Source: Dasytiphilus stammeri_K (lineage in GTDB: Bacteria > Pseudomonadota > Gammaproteobacteria > Enterobacterales > Enterobacteriaceae). Taken from it: a stretch of DNA of 64,000 nucleotides. Each line of letters begins with the position of its first letter. Position 1 is the stretch's first letter. Shown in pieces: positions 26,275-35,880 of the stretch. Below the pieces are notes generated by a model that was not told the DNA's origin, did not search any database, and saw only the letters and a program-made list of their open reading frames with translations. Location: the NCBI GenBank assembly GCA_041944835.1, contig CP145879.1, positions 412,891 to 476,890 of the forward strand. Reading direction: 5' to 3'. Made by a program: the position numbers and the translations under genes.

Positions 26275-28905
26275 ATGAAAGATATCAATCTACAATATTT
26301 GGCAATAGAAATGAAAATGCCAGTAGAGACTCTGAAAAAAATTTTTGCATCTTTAGGAATATGTAAATCAGAAAGGGACACTATTACTCACAAAGAAAAA
26401 GAAATACTCTTAAGTCAACTTGAATTGAATAAAAAAAATAGTTTAAAAGAACTATCTCTTACTTGGCAACGCAAAATACACAGTACATTAAATATTCCGG
26501 GTATAGGAGGTAAAAGTAAAAAAGTAAAAGTAGAAATCCGTAAAAAACAAACCTATTTAAAAGAAAAAAGTGTACAAGAAATTTACTCTCATCAAAAATC
26601 CAGTTTTTCTCAACTATCAAAAAATAGTGATCCAACCAACTTAGATACACTACTTTTAGATTCAAAAGATCTAAATGTTTCTAGTTTAAAAAATAAAAAC
26701 CATTCTCCCGATAAAATTATTAAAAAAGCTGAAAATGCAGAATTTAAACGACAAGCTGAAGCTGTGATACATCAAAAAATTGAAGAAGAAGCACGTAAAG
26801 TAGCGGAAAAAGCTCGTATAATGGCAGCAGAGATAAATAAAAATTTGAAGATAGAAGAAGATCTAATAGTAGATGAAGATCTAAAACAAGAAGATTCTAT
26901 TGTCACCGAATTGAAATATACTCAACATTCCGAAAATGATAATAAGAAAATAAAGATTGATCGTCGCATTATTATGCGCCCCGTAAAATCAAAATTTTCA
27001 CGGCAAAGAAAAAATAATAAACATTCCGAATCTAAATCGGATCGAGAAGAAGCACGAGTGGTTGCTCGTAGTACTAAAAATAACAAACGTAAATTAAAGT
27101 TTTTACAACCAAAATTTAATAAGTCCATGCCCAATATTACGAAAAACGTTATTATTGGTGAAACTATTACAGTTGCCGAATTAGCTAATAAAATGGCAAT
27201 GAAAGGCTCAGAAATTATCAAGATAATGATGAATATGGGTGCTATAGCTACAATTAATCAAGTTATCGATCAAGAAACCGCCCAATTAGTAGCTGAAGAA
27301 TTGGGACATAAAGTTATTTTACGTCGTGAAAATGAATTAGAAGAAGCCCTTTTATCTGATAGAGATATGGGATTAATTGCTGAAGCGCGACCACCTGTAG
27401 TAACTATTATGGGACATGTCGATCATGGTAAAACTTCCTTATTAGATTATATTAGATCAACAAAAGTTGCTAAAAGTGAAGCCGGTGGAATTACTCAACG
27501 TATTGGCGCTTATCATGTAAAAATTAGAAATAAAATTATTACATTTATTGATACTCCTGGACATGCTGCGTTTAGTGCTATGCGTATTCGGGGGGTTCAG
27601 TTAACAGATATTGTGGTTTTAGTTGTAGCAGCAGATGATGGAGTAATGCCGCAAACCATAGAAGCAATTCAAAATGCTCAAGCTGCTAAGGTTCCTATTA
27701 TAGTAGCTATTAATAAAATTGATAAAGTAGAACAATCAAATGCAGATCGAATTAAAAAGCAATTATCCCAATATGGAATTAATCCTGAAGAATGGGGGGG
27801 TGATAACCAGTTTGTTTGTATTTCCGCTAAAAATGGGAGAGGAATTGATGATCTTTTAAATGCCATTTTATTACAATCTGAAATGTTAGAATTAAAAGCT
27901 ATTCATAAAGGAATGGCAACTGGTGTAGTTATAGAATCTTTTTTAGATAGGGGACGGGGTCCAGTAGCAACTGTATTAATACGTGAAGGAACACTGAATA
28001 AAGGAGACATTATACTATGTGGTTTGGAATATGGACATGTAAGAGCTATGTTAAATGAACAAGGTTCTAATATTAGTCAAGCATATCCTTCTATTCCGGT
28101 CGAAATTTTTGGTTTATCTGGTATTCCAGCAGTAGGTGATATATTAACTGTAGTACGTGATGAGAAAAAAGCACGAGAGGTTGCTTTATACCGTCAAGGT
28201 AAATATCGGGAAGTGAAGTTCTCTAAGATAAAAAAAGCAGTTTTTGATTTTGATCAGATGTTTAATAATATTACTAATAGTAATAAGATGTCTGAATTTA
28301 ATCTTCTTTTAAAATCGGATAGTCAAGGATCAATAGAAGCAATTGTAGAAGCCTTAAAAAAACTATCTAATACTAAAATTGAAATAAAAATTATCAGTTC
28401 TGGAGTAGGAGCTATTAGTGAAAATGATGCTACATTAGCCGCCGCTTCAAAAGCGATTATTATAGGATTTAATGTACGTGCGGATAATTCAGCACGTAAA
28501 ATAATTGAACAAGAAAATTTAGATATACGTTATTATTCTGTAATTTATAATTTAATTGACGATGTTAAAAAAGTAATCTTCGGTAAATTAAAACCGGAAT
28601 ATAAATCTAAAATTATTGGATTAGCAGAAGTAAGAACTATATTTAAATCTCCTAAATTTGGATCTATAGCAGGATGTATGGTAAAAAATGGTATTGTTAA
28701 GCGTAATAAACTTATTAAAGTGTTACGTGATAATATCGTTATTTACGAAGGAGAATTAGAATCTCTACGTTCTTTCAAAAATGATATCAATGAAGTTCAA
28801 AGTGGATTAGAGTGTGGAATTGGTATTAAAAACTATAATGATATTAGGATTGGAGATTTGATTGAAGTATTTGATATGATGAAAGTTCAAGAAAAATCTT
28901 CTTAA
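26275..28905 (+). CDS. infB: Translation initiation factor IF-2
   Basis: The GTPase that places fMet-tRNA on the 30S subunit and promotes 50S joining. 876 residues (E. coli 890). The N-terminal 290 residues are variable and Lys/Glu-rich, with IF2-N motifs at both ends. The G domain has GHVDHGKT (380-387), DTPGHAAF and NKID. The C-terminal C1/C2 domains end with the initiator-tRNA-binding region (SLRSFKNDINEVQSGLECGIGIKNYNDI). GGAAG precedes the ATG. It is the third gene of the fMet-nusA-infB-rbfA-truB operon. Confidence 0.98.
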   Translation: MKDINLQYLAIEMKMPVETLKKIFASLGICKSERDTITHKEKEILLSQLELNKKNSLKELSLTWQRKIHSTLNIPGIGGKSKKVKVEIRKKQTYLKEKSVQEIYSHQKSSFSQLSKNSDPTNLDTLLLDSKDLNVSSLKNKNHSPDKIIKKAENAEFKRQAEAVIHQKIEEEARKVAEKARIMAAEINKNLKIEEDLIVDEDLKQEDSIVTELKYTQHSENDNKKIKIDRRIIMRPVKSKFSRQRKNNKHSESKSDREEARVVARSTKNNKRKLKFLQPKFNKSMPNITKNVIIGETITVAELANKMAMKGSEIIKIMMNMGAIATINQVIDQETAQLVAEELGHKVILRRENELEEALLSDRDMGLIAEARPPVVTIMGHVDHGKTSLLDYIRSTKVAKSEAGGITQRIGAYHVKIRNKIITFIDTPGHAAFSAMRIRGVQLTDIVVLVVAADDGVMPQTIEAIQNAQAAKVPIIVAINKIDKVEQSNADRIKKQLSQYGINPEEWGGDNQFVCISAKNGRGIDDLLNAILLQSEMLELKAIHKGMATGVVIESFLDRGRGPVATVLIREGTLNKGDIILCGLEYGHVRAMLNEQGSNISQAYPSIPVEIFGLSGIPAVGDILTVVRDEKKAREVALYRQGKYREVKFSKIKKAVFDFDQMFNNITNSNKMSEFNLLLKSDSQGSIEAIVEALKKLSNTKIEIKIISSGVGAISENDATLAAASKAIIIGFNVRADNSARKIIEQENLDIRYYSVIYNLIDDVKKVIFGKLKPEYKSKIIGLAEVRTIFKSPKFGSIAGCMVKNGIVKRNKLIKVLRDNIVIYEGELESLRSFKNDINEVQSGLECGIGIKNYNDIRIGDLIEVFDMMKVQEKSS

Positions 28906-28934
28906 TTTTTAATAAAATTATATCACTAAATGAA

Positions 28935-29309
28935 ATGAATGAAATAATACGTTTACCTAAAATAGCTAAAGCATTAAAAAAAGAAATTACAATAATTTTA
29001 CAAAAAAAAATCAAAGATCCTCGTTTAAGAAGATCCTTAATAAGTATTAATCATATAGATCTTTCTAAAGATTACTTTTATGCGAAAGTTTTTATAACTT
29101 TTTTAGGAATTGAATCTAATCCGATAGACATTAGTAGAAAAATAAAAATTTTACAAAATGCATCTGGGTATATTCGAAGGTTATTAGCTAAAGCAATGTT
29201 TTTACGTATAATACCTAAACTTTATTTTGTTCATGATTCATCAATTTATAATGCAGTATATATGTATGATTTTATCAGTAAGGTATTAAAAAAAAATAAC
29301 TATGAATAG
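28935..29309 (+). CDS. rbfA: Ribosome-binding factor A
   Basis: A small KH-fold protein that helps 16S 5'-end maturation and cold adaptation. 124 residues (E. coli 133), with the C-terminal tail shortened. The N-terminal helix (RLPKIAKALKKEITIILQKKIKDPRL) and the KH core with the interrupted GxxG-type AxG kink are recognisable (NASGYIRRLLAKAMFLRIIPKLYF). The stop overlaps the truB start by 8 bases, so the two are probably translationally coupled. Confidence 0.94.
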   Translation: MNEIIRLPKIAKALKKEITIILQKKIKDPRLRRSLISINHIDLSKDYFYAKVFITFLGIESNPIDISRKIKILQNASGYIRRLLAKAMFLRIIPKLYFVHDSSIYNAVYMYDFISKVLKKNNYE

Positions 29310-30036
29310 TAATATTAATGGAATTTTATTATTAGATAAACCGTCAGGAATTTCTTCTAATTTTGCACTTCAAAAAGTTAAAAAAATTCTGAAGCTGAAA
29401 AAAGCAGGATATATAGGAACCTTAGATCCTATAGCGACTGGTATGCTGCCAATTTGTTTAGGTAAAGCAACTAAATTAGCTCAGTATTTAGTAAATAAAG
29501 ATAAACGTTATTATGTTACAGCAAAATTAGGACAACGTACCGATACTTTAGACTGTCAGGGTAAAATAATTAGTGAAAATCCTGTAATAATTAATAATTC
29601 AAAGTTAAAAAATATTCTTAACTCTTTTTTAGGAAAAATAAAACAAATACCTCCTATGTATTCGGCAATAAAATTACATAATCGTCCTTTATATGAATAT
29701 GCCCGTAAAGGTATTATCATTTCACGCAAACCCCGTGATATTATAATTCATAATTTACGGTTAATTAATTTAACTCAAAATGAACTAGCACTTGAAGTAC
29801 ATTGTTCTAAAGGTACATATATTCGAAGTATTATTGATGATCTAGGAGAAAAATTAGGTTGTGGAGCTCACGTTACAGAATTACGAAGATTGCAAGTAGG
29901 TTCATGTCCTATTAATTATATGGTTACTATAGAAAAATTAACTGCAATAACTACTAATATGATTAATGAACAAATTAATAAAAAAATTTTTTCCATTTTA
30001 ATGCCCCTTAATATGTCGGTCGATTTACTTCAATAA
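29302..30036 (+). CDS. truB: tRNA pseudouridine-55 synthase TruB, lacking the PUA domain
   Basis: Makes pseudouridine 55 in the T-loop of tRNAs and acts as a tRNA chaperone. Only 244 residues are encoded (E. coli 314). The catalytic domain is intact, with the nucleophile Asp42 in GTLDPIATGMLP, LGQRTDTLD, CSKGTYIRSIIDDLG and GAHVTELRRL. The frame stops at LMPLNMSVDLLQ, just where the C-terminal PUA RNA-binding domain begins, and no PUA remnant is seen in the 115 bases before rpsO. Activity is likely but with altered tRNA affinity; the last point is inference. Confidence 0.95.
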   Translation: MNSNINGILLLDKPSGISSNFALQKVKKILKLKKAGYIGTLDPIATGMLPICLGKATKLAQYLVNKDKRYYVTAKLGQRTDTLDCQGKIISENPVIINNSKLKNILNSFLGKIKQIPPMYSAIKLHNRPLYEYARKGIIISRKPRDIIIHNLRLINLTQNELALEVHCSKGTYIRSIIDDLGEKLGCGAHVTELRRLQVGSCPINYMVTIEKLTAITTNMINEQINKKIFSILMPLNMSVDLLQ

Positions 30037-30151
30037 ATTTTCATTTTTCATGATGAAAATGATTATTCATAAAAATGAAATATCAAGTAGTACACAAAAT
30101 ATAGATATCACTATTTATCGGTAACTATTTTTATTATAATGGAGTAATAAT

Positions 30152-30421
30152 ATGTCGGAATTTTTACCTACTAAATCTGAAATTATCATTAAATACGGTA
30201 ATCTTATCAAGAATACTGGATGTACGGAAGTTCAGGTCGCTTTATTAAGCAATCGGATTAATCTTCTACGTAAACATTTTGATCAACAAAAAAAAGATCA
30301 TCATAGTCGTCGGGGTTTATTACGCATAATCTCAAAAAGAAGAAGTTTATTAAATTACTTAAAACGTAAAAATATTGATCGTTATACATCTTTGATAGAA
30401 AAACTTGAATTACGTAGATAA
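30152..30421 (+). CDS. rpsO: 30S ribosomal protein S15
   Basis: S15, a primary 16S-binding protein of the platform. The 89 residues equal E. coli. Diagnostic stretches are TGCTEVQVALLSNRI, KKDHHSRRGLLRIISKRR and LKRKNIDRYTSLIEKLELRR. GGAG lies 8 bases before the ATG. It precedes pnp as in the E. coli rpsO-pnp operon. Confidence 0.98.
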   Translation: MSEFLPTKSEIIIKYGNLIKNTGCTEVQVALLSNRINLLRKHFDQQKKDHHSRRGLLRIISKRRSLLNYLKRKNIDRYTSLIEKLELRR

Positions 30422-30508
30422 AAATTAAAAATAAAACATTTGTAATTTTAAAGAAGATTACATAAAAATTTATAATACTGATCTCATCAGGAGATTAAGG
30501 ATACTATT

Positions 30509-32623
30509 TTGTTTAATCCCATTATACGTAAATTTAAATATGGACAACATACAGTTTGTTTAGAAACTGGAATAATTGCTCGACAAGCTACTTCGAGTGT
30601 TATAACTCATATTGATGATACTGTAGTTTTAGTAACTGTAGTAGAAAGTAAAAAAAAATCATCCGTTCATAACTTTTTTCCTCTTACTGTTACCTATCAA
30701 GAACGTTCTTATGCTGCTGGTCGCATCCCAGGAAGTTTTTTTAGACGTGAAGGTCGTTCAACTGAGAATGAAATTCTCGTGGCACGTTTAATTGATCGTC
30801 CCATTCGTCCATTATTTCCAGAAGCAGCCGAAGGTTTTTCTAATGAGGTTCAAATTATTGCTACAGTTATTTCTATAGATCCTAGAATTAATCCCGATAT
30901 TGTAGCCTTAATTGGAACTTCTGCAGCACTTAGTATTTCAGGAATTCCATTTAAAGGTCCTATTGGTGCAGCACGAGTAGGATATATTGGTAATAAGTAT
31001 ATTTTAAATCCAACGAGAGAGGAACTTAAATACAGTAATTTAGATTTAATTATTGCTGGTACACAAAATTCAGTACTTATGGTAGAAGCCGAAGCCAAAT
31101 TTATTAATGAAGATCAAATACTTGATGCAATAAATTATGGACATGAACAACAACAAGTGGTAATTAAAAATATAAATTCACTAGTTGAAGAAGTGGGAAA
31201 ATCCTCTTTTAATAACTGGACACCTAATCCTATAAATACTGAATTATATATAAGAATTGCTACACTTTCCGAAAAAAAATTAGGAGATGCATATCTTATT
31301 AGAGATAAAACCACACGTTATGCACAAGTTAATTTAATTAAATCGGATATACTATCTATAGTACAAAAAATAGATCCTGATTTAGATGAAAATTTAATAA
31401 ATAGCTTGTTATATAAAATTGAAAAAAAAATTGTGCGTAATTTATTATTACAAGAAAGTACTAGAATTGATGGTCGTAATCAAAATACTATTCGTAAATT
31501 AGATGTACGAACTGGTATTTTACCAAGAGTACATGGATCATCTTTGTTTACACGAGGAGAAACTCAAGCGTTAGTTACTGTTACTTTAGGTACTGATCGA
31601 GATGCACAAAATCTTGATGAATTAACTGGAGATCGGACGGATTCTTTTATTTTTCATTATAATTTTCCTCCTTATTCAACTGGAGAAATAGGAATTATAG
31701 GACCTCCAAAAAGACGTGAAATTGGTCATGGTCGTTTAGCTAAACGTGGAATATTAGCAGTTATGCCCAGTCATGATATTTTTCCATATACAGTACGTAT
31801 AGTATCTGAAATCACTGAATCTAATGGTTCTTCTTCTATGGCTTCTGTATGTGGTGCTTCTTTAGCCTTAATGGATGCCGGTGTACCCATAAAAGCAGCA
31901 GTTGCTGGAATTGCAATGGGATTAGTAAAAGAAGCTAATCATTTTATAGTTCTTTCTGATATTATAGGTGAAGAAGATCATTTTGGTGATATGGATTTTA
32001 AAGTAGCTGGTACTCATCAGGGTATTACTGCACTACAAATGGATATAAAAATTGAAGGAATTACTAGTAAAATTATTCAAATAGCATTGAATCAAGCTAA
32101 ATCGGCTCGTTTGCATATCCTAAATATCATGGAAAAGGATATCAGCTTACCCCGTATGGATCTTTCCCAATATGCACCAAGAATACATATAATTAAAATA
32201 GATCGAGAAAAAATTAAAGATGTTATAGGAAAAGGGGGATCTGTTATTAGATCTGTAACTGAAGAAACCGGTACTATTATCGAAATTGAAGATGATGGTA
32301 CTATAAAAATAGCCTCGGTTGATAGTAAAAAAGCAGAATTAGCTCTTCATCGAATTCAAGAAATTACCGCAGATATTGAAATAGGTAGATTTTATAGTGG
32401 TAAAGTATCTCGTATTGTTGATTTTGGTGCTTTTATTACTATTATAATTGGTAATAATAAATGTGGTAAGGAAGGATTAGTACATATTTCACAAATTTGT
32501 GAAAAACGTGTAGAAAAAGTAAGTGATTATTTAAAAATTGGTCAACTAGTTACTGTAAAAGTAGTAAATATTGATGATCAAGGACGTATCCGTCTTACTA
32601 TGAAAGGTATAAATAAATCTTAA
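30509..32623 (+). CDS. pnp: Polynucleotide phosphorylase
   Basis: The trimeric 3'-5' phosphorolytic exoribonuclease. 704 residues (E. coli 711). The start is TTG at 30509 (giving MFNPIIRKFKYGQHTV), as for E. coli pnp, with AAGGA upstream. Two RNase PH domains flank a helical linker; the second holds the active-site stretch GDMDFKVAGT. KH (DVIGKGGSVIRSVTEETG) and S1 (GRFYSGKVSRIVDFGAFI) domains close the protein, and only the short acidic tail is lost. The 87-base leader has only short inverted repeats (TGTAAT/ATTACA, ATCTC/GAGAT), so the strong RNase III stem of E. coli is not evident. nlpI, normally downstream, is missing. Confidence 0.98.
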   Translation: MFNPIIRKFKYGQHTVCLETGIIARQATSSVITHIDDTVVLVTVVESKKKSSVHNFFPLTVTYQERSYAAGRIPGSFFRREGRSTENEILVARLIDRPIRPLFPEAAEGFSNEVQIIATVISIDPRINPDIVALIGTSAALSISGIPFKGPIGAARVGYIGNKYILNPTREELKYSNLDLIIAGTQNSVLMVEAEAKFINEDQILDAINYGHEQQQVVIKNINSLVEEVGKSSFNNWTPNPINTELYIRIATLSEKKLGDAYLIRDKTTRYAQVNLIKSDILSIVQKIDPDLDENLINSLLYKIEKKIVRNLLLQESTRIDGRNQNTIRKLDVRTGILPRVHGSSLFTRGETQALVTVTLGTDRDAQNLDELTGDRTDSFIFHYNFPPYSTGEIGIIGPPKRREIGHGRLAKRGILAVMPSHDIFPYTVRIVSEITESNGSSSMASVCGASLALMDAGVPIKAAVAGIAMGLVKEANHFIVLSDIIGEEDHFGDMDFKVAGTHQGITALQMDIKIEGITSKIIQIALNQAKSARLHILNIMEKDISLPRMDLSQYAPRIHIIKIDREKIKDVIGKGGSVIRSVTEETGTIIEIEDDGTIKIASVDSKKAELALHRIQEITADIEIGRFYSGKVSRIVDFGAFITIIIGNNKCGKEGLVHISQICEKRVEKVSDYLKIGQLVTVKVVNIDDQGRIRLTMKGINKS

Positions 32624-32705
32624 ATATGTTATTAAGATTAATGTAATAATCTATATTACTTACTTAATATCATATCTAAAAATTAGGGGTATATAATAAA
32701 TATAC

Positions 32706-34415
32706 ATGATAAATTTAGAAAAAAGCTTTTCCGAGTTAGGGCTAAACTTATTACTATTAGAATCATTAAAAGTGATGGGTTATATTAAACCCTCTCCAAT
32801 TCAGATCAAGTGTATTCCATACTTGCTTCAAGGATATGATGTATTAGGTATTGCACAAACTGGAAGTGGAAAAAGTGCTGCATTCATTTTACCATTATTA
32901 AATAATATTGAAAGTAATTTAAAAACTCCACAAGGTCTCATATTAGTTCCTACTCGAGAATTAGCAATTCAAGTAGCAGAAGCTTGTGTTAATTTTGCTA
33001 AATATCTTCCTGAAATAAAGATATTACCTATATATGGAGGACAGCGTTATGAAATTCAATTAAACGGTTTGCGTAAAGGTCCACAAATCATAGTAGCAAC
33101 ACCTGGTCGTTTACTAGATCATATAAGAAAAGAAAACTTAAATTTATCTGGATTACGTACTTTTATATTAGATGAAGCAGATGAAATGTTACGTATGGGA
33201 TTTCTTGAAGATGTAGAAAAAATCATGACAAAAATTCCACTATGCAAACAAATAGCTTTATTCTCAGCTACTATGCCTGAACCTATTCGTCGTATTACAC
33301 GTACTTTTATGAAAAAACCGTATGAAGTACGTATTAATAATAATACAACGACACGTCCTAATATTATTCAAAGGTATTGGACTGTTAATATTAGTAAAAG
33401 TAATGCATTAGTTCGTTTTTTAGAACTGGAAGACTTTGATGCAGCTATAATATTTGTACGTACTAAAAATGCTACTTTAGAAGTAGCAAAATTTTTAGAA
33501 CAGAGTGGTTATAAAACTGCTGCACTAAATGGTGATATGAATCAAAGATTACGTGAACAAACTTTAGAAGGTTTAAAAGCGGGAAAATTAGATGTTCTTA
33601 TTGCTACGGATATAGCTGCTCGTGGATTAGATGTTGATCGAGTAAGTTTAGTAGTAAATTATGATATCCCTATGGATGTAGATTCTTATATTCATCGTAT
33701 TGGAAGAACTGGAAGGGCGGGTCGTGTTGGTAAAGCACTGGTTTTTGTAGAAAATCGTGAACGTAGATTATTATATCAGATTGAACGCTGTCTGAAAGTG
33801 GATATTTCAGAAGTTAATCTTCCGAGTAGAGAAGTTTTAGGTAAACGTAGATTGTTACAATTTGCAGCAAAAGTAGAAAAACAATTTGAAAGTAGTGATT
33901 TATCTGAATACCGCACATTATTATCCCAAATTCAACCTAAAAAGATTATTGATATTACAACCTTAGCAGCTGTACTATTAAAAATCGCACAAGAAAATAA
34001 CCCATTAATATTAGCACCAGATCCCATTAGAAATGATTCTAAAAGATCTTTAAATAGGAAAAATTTTTCTCGATCATATGTAAATGATGAATTTAAAGGT
34101 CATAATATGGATTTATACCGTATTGAACTAGGGCTTAATGATGGTTTAGAAAAAAAAACTATTTTAGGACTATTTAATAAACATAAGATTGGAAACATAA
34201 AATTATTTCGCAGTTATTCTACTCTAGAATTACCTAAAGGTATATCAAAAATGGTGTTACATGATTTTACACATACTCGTATTTTAAATAAACCCTTAAA
34301 AATAAAATTACTTGGAAATGCCAGCTCAGTTTATAGAAGTATACAAATAAAAAAGAACCCAACTACCATCAAGCAATCTATACCCAACCGATCGAGACAT
34401 CGTTTTAATACTTAA
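32706..34415 (+). CDS. deaD: DEAD-box RNA helicase DeaD/CsdA
   Basis: ATP-dependent RNA helicase for ribosome assembly and mRNA remodelling. 569 residues (E. coli 629). Q motif (PSPIQIKCIP), motif I AQTGSGKS (50-57), DEAD (155-158), SAT and HRIGRTGRAGR are all in place. After the helicase core comes a DbpA-like RNA-binding fold (about 465-540: MDLYRIELGLNDG ... KMVLHDFTHTRILNKPLKIKLL). The Arg/Gly-rich tail of E. coli DeaD is largely absent. With RNase E reduced to its catalytic half, DeaD is the only RNA helicase gene in this window. Confidence 0.96.
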   Translation: MINLEKSFSELGLNLLLLESLKVMGYIKPSPIQIKCIPYLLQGYDVLGIAQTGSGKSAAFILPLLNNIESNLKTPQGLILVPTRELAIQVAEACVNFAKYLPEIKILPIYGGQRYEIQLNGLRKGPQIIVATPGRLLDHIRKENLNLSGLRTFILDEADEMLRMGFLEDVEKIMTKIPLCKQIALFSATMPEPIRRITRTFMKKPYEVRINNNTTTRPNIIQRYWTVNISKSNALVRFLELEDFDAAIIFVRTKNATLEVAKFLEQSGYKTAALNGDMNQRLREQTLEGLKAGKLDVLIATDIAARGLDVDRVSLVVNYDIPMDVDSYIHRIGRTGRAGRVGKALVFVENRERRLLYQIERCLKVDISEVNLPSREVLGKRRLLQFAAKVEKQFESSDLSEYRTLLSQIQPKKIIDITTLAAVLLKIAQENNPLILAPDPIRNDSKRSLNRKNFSRSYVNDEFKGHNMDLYRIELGLNDGLEKKTILGLFNKHKIGNIKLFRSYSTLELPKGISKMVLHDFTHTRILNKPLKIKLLGNASSVYRSIQIKKNPTTIKQSIPNRSRHRFNT

Positions 34416-34456
34416 AAAAAAAATTTTATTATGAATAAATACGTTTATCCTTTCAG

Positions 34457-35107
34457 ATGGAAAAATTTTCTCGAAATAGAAAAAAAAACTATTTTAAAAA
34501 AATTTTAAACGTTTTAGCTGAAGCTAGAGCATCGGGAAAAATTATTTATCCTGCACAACATGATCTTTTTAACTGCTTTAGACTAACACCATTAAATAAT
34601 ATTAAAGTTGTAATACTTGGACAAGATCCATATTATAAATTTAATCAAGCACATGGATTAGCTTTTTCTGTTCGCAGGGGAATTAAAATTCCCCCTTCAT
34701 TAATAAATATATATAAAGAATTGAATAATAACACCGTGGATTTTAATTTTCCTAATCATGGATGTTTAGAAAGTTGGGCAACACAAGGAGTTATGCTCTT
34801 AAATACAATTCTTACTGTAGAAAAAGATCGACCGGGTTCTCATGTAAATTTAGGTTGGGAAAAATTAACCGATCACATTATATATATGATTAATCGATAT
34901 TGCAAACAAGTAGTATTTTTGCTATGGGGTAAAAAGGCTCAAACAAAAGCACATTTTATTGATGAAAAAAATCATCTAATTTTATATGCACCTCATCCTT
35001 CTCCATTGTCAGCACATCGAGGTTTTTTTGGTTGTGGTCATTTTTATCAGACAAATATGTGGATGATAAAATGTGGCAAACAGCCTATAGACTGGACGCC
35101 ACATTGA
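34457..35107 (+). CDS. ung: Uracil-DNA glycosylase, N-terminus frameshifted
   Basis: Removes uracil from DNA, the first step of base-excision repair. The catalytic core is intact: GQDPYY with Asp57, AFSVRRG, LLNTILTV and HPSPLSAHRGFFG with the catalytic His. The in-frame ATG (34457) has no Shine-Dalgarno. A second frame from ATG 34431 encodes MNKYVYPFRWKNFLEIEKK, which fits the family N-terminus (E. coli LTWHDVLAEEK); it joins the main frame if the A9 run at 34480-34488 gains one A, giving about 225 residues (E. coli 229). So the gene shows a -1 base defect, a sequencing error, or a site of slippage. It lies 41 bases after deaD and is convergent with grpE (9 bases apart). Confidence 0.93.
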   Translation: MEKFSRNRKKNYFKKILNVLAEARASGKIIYPAQHDLFNCFRLTPLNNIKVVILGQDPYYKFNQAHGLAFSVRRGIKIPPSLINIYKELNNNTVDFNFPNHGCLESWATQGVMLLNTILTVEKDRPGSHVNLGWEKLTDHIIYMINRYCKQVVFLLWGKKAQTKAHFIDEKNHLILYAPHPSPLSAHRGFFGCGHFYQTNMWMIKCGKQPIDWTPH

Positions 35108-35116
35108 AAATAGTTG

Positions 35117-35758
35117 TTAAGATTTTGCTTTATATTTAGATACAACGACCATTGCTGGACGTAATAATCTTCCATTAAGAAGATAACCGGGTTGTATTAT
35201 TTCTAATACAATATTGGTTTTTATAGCTTCTTGCTGTGGTTCTATTTCTTTTATAGATATTGCTTGATGTATATCAGGATTAAAAGAGACGTTGGTTTCT
35301 TTAATTACTTTTACTCCATATTTATGCAGGGTATCTAATAAAGATTTGAAGGTTAATTCAACTCCTTCTATCATAGAAAACAATTGTGGATTAGATTTAT
35401 CTGCCATTTGTAGTGCTCGTTCTAAATTATCAATTACCGGCAATAGTTCTCCCATAAATTTTTCTAAGGCAAATTTGTAGGTTTTTTCAATATCTAGATT
35501 TGCGCGACGACGGATATTTTCTAATTCTGCTTTAGCACGTAACATTTGATCATGTTCATGTTTTTGTGCTTCAATCAGCTGCATTTCCAGGGTAGCAATT
35601 ATATCGTCACGATTATCCTTATCACTTTTTTTTGGATCATTTAAATGATCAAATTTTATTTCATTATTATTTTCACTTAAAACCGGTTTTTCTTGATTTT
35701 CCTTTTCAATTGTATTTTGATCATTTGGTATGAGTTGTTCTTGATCTGGACTATTCAT
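35117..35758 (-). CDS. grpE: Nucleotide exchange factor GrpE
   Basis: The DnaK nucleotide exchange factor and thermosensor. I choose the ATG at 35758 because GGAGA lies 5 bases upstream; the ATG at 35770 contains that Shine-Dalgarno and lacks its own. The product has 213 residues (E. coli 197): a Gln/Asn/Glu-rich disordered start, the long paired helix (about 55-110, ATLEMQLIEAQKHEHDQ ... AELENIRRRANLDIEK), then the beta-domain ending QPGYLLNGRLLRPAMVVVSK. A sigma-32-like promoter lies about 45-70 bases upstream. Confidence 0.97.
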   Translation of the reverse strand: MNSPDQEQLIPNDQNTIEKENQEKPVLSENNNEIKFDHLNDPKKSDKDNRDDIIATLEMQLIEAQKHEHDQMLRAKAELENIRRRANLDIEKTYKFALEKFMGELLPVIDNLERALQMADKSNPQLFSMIEGVELTFKSLLDTLHKYGVKVIKETNVSFNPDIHQAISIKEIEPQQEAIKTNIVLEIIQPGYLLNGRLLRPAMVVVSKYKAKS

Positions 35759-35801
35759 GAAATTCTCCATATGTACAGATTCATTTGCTGATTAGATTAT
35801 T

Positions 35802-35827
35802 ATATGGATGAGGAAGGGAGTTTCAAG
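35802..35827 (-). promoter_or_regulatory. Heat-shock (sigma-32-type) promoter of grpE
   Basis: On the minus strand CTTGAAA (35827-35821) is followed after 11 bases by ATCCATAT (35809-35802). The -35 is a perfect sigma-32 element and the -10 matches six of eight positions of CCCCATNT. Spacing is at the short end of the known range. It points to grpE. Confidence 0.55.
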
Positions 35828-35880
35828 AAAAGTTATGATTTGTTATATATTAATAATGTGTTAATAAAATGGCATAGATA

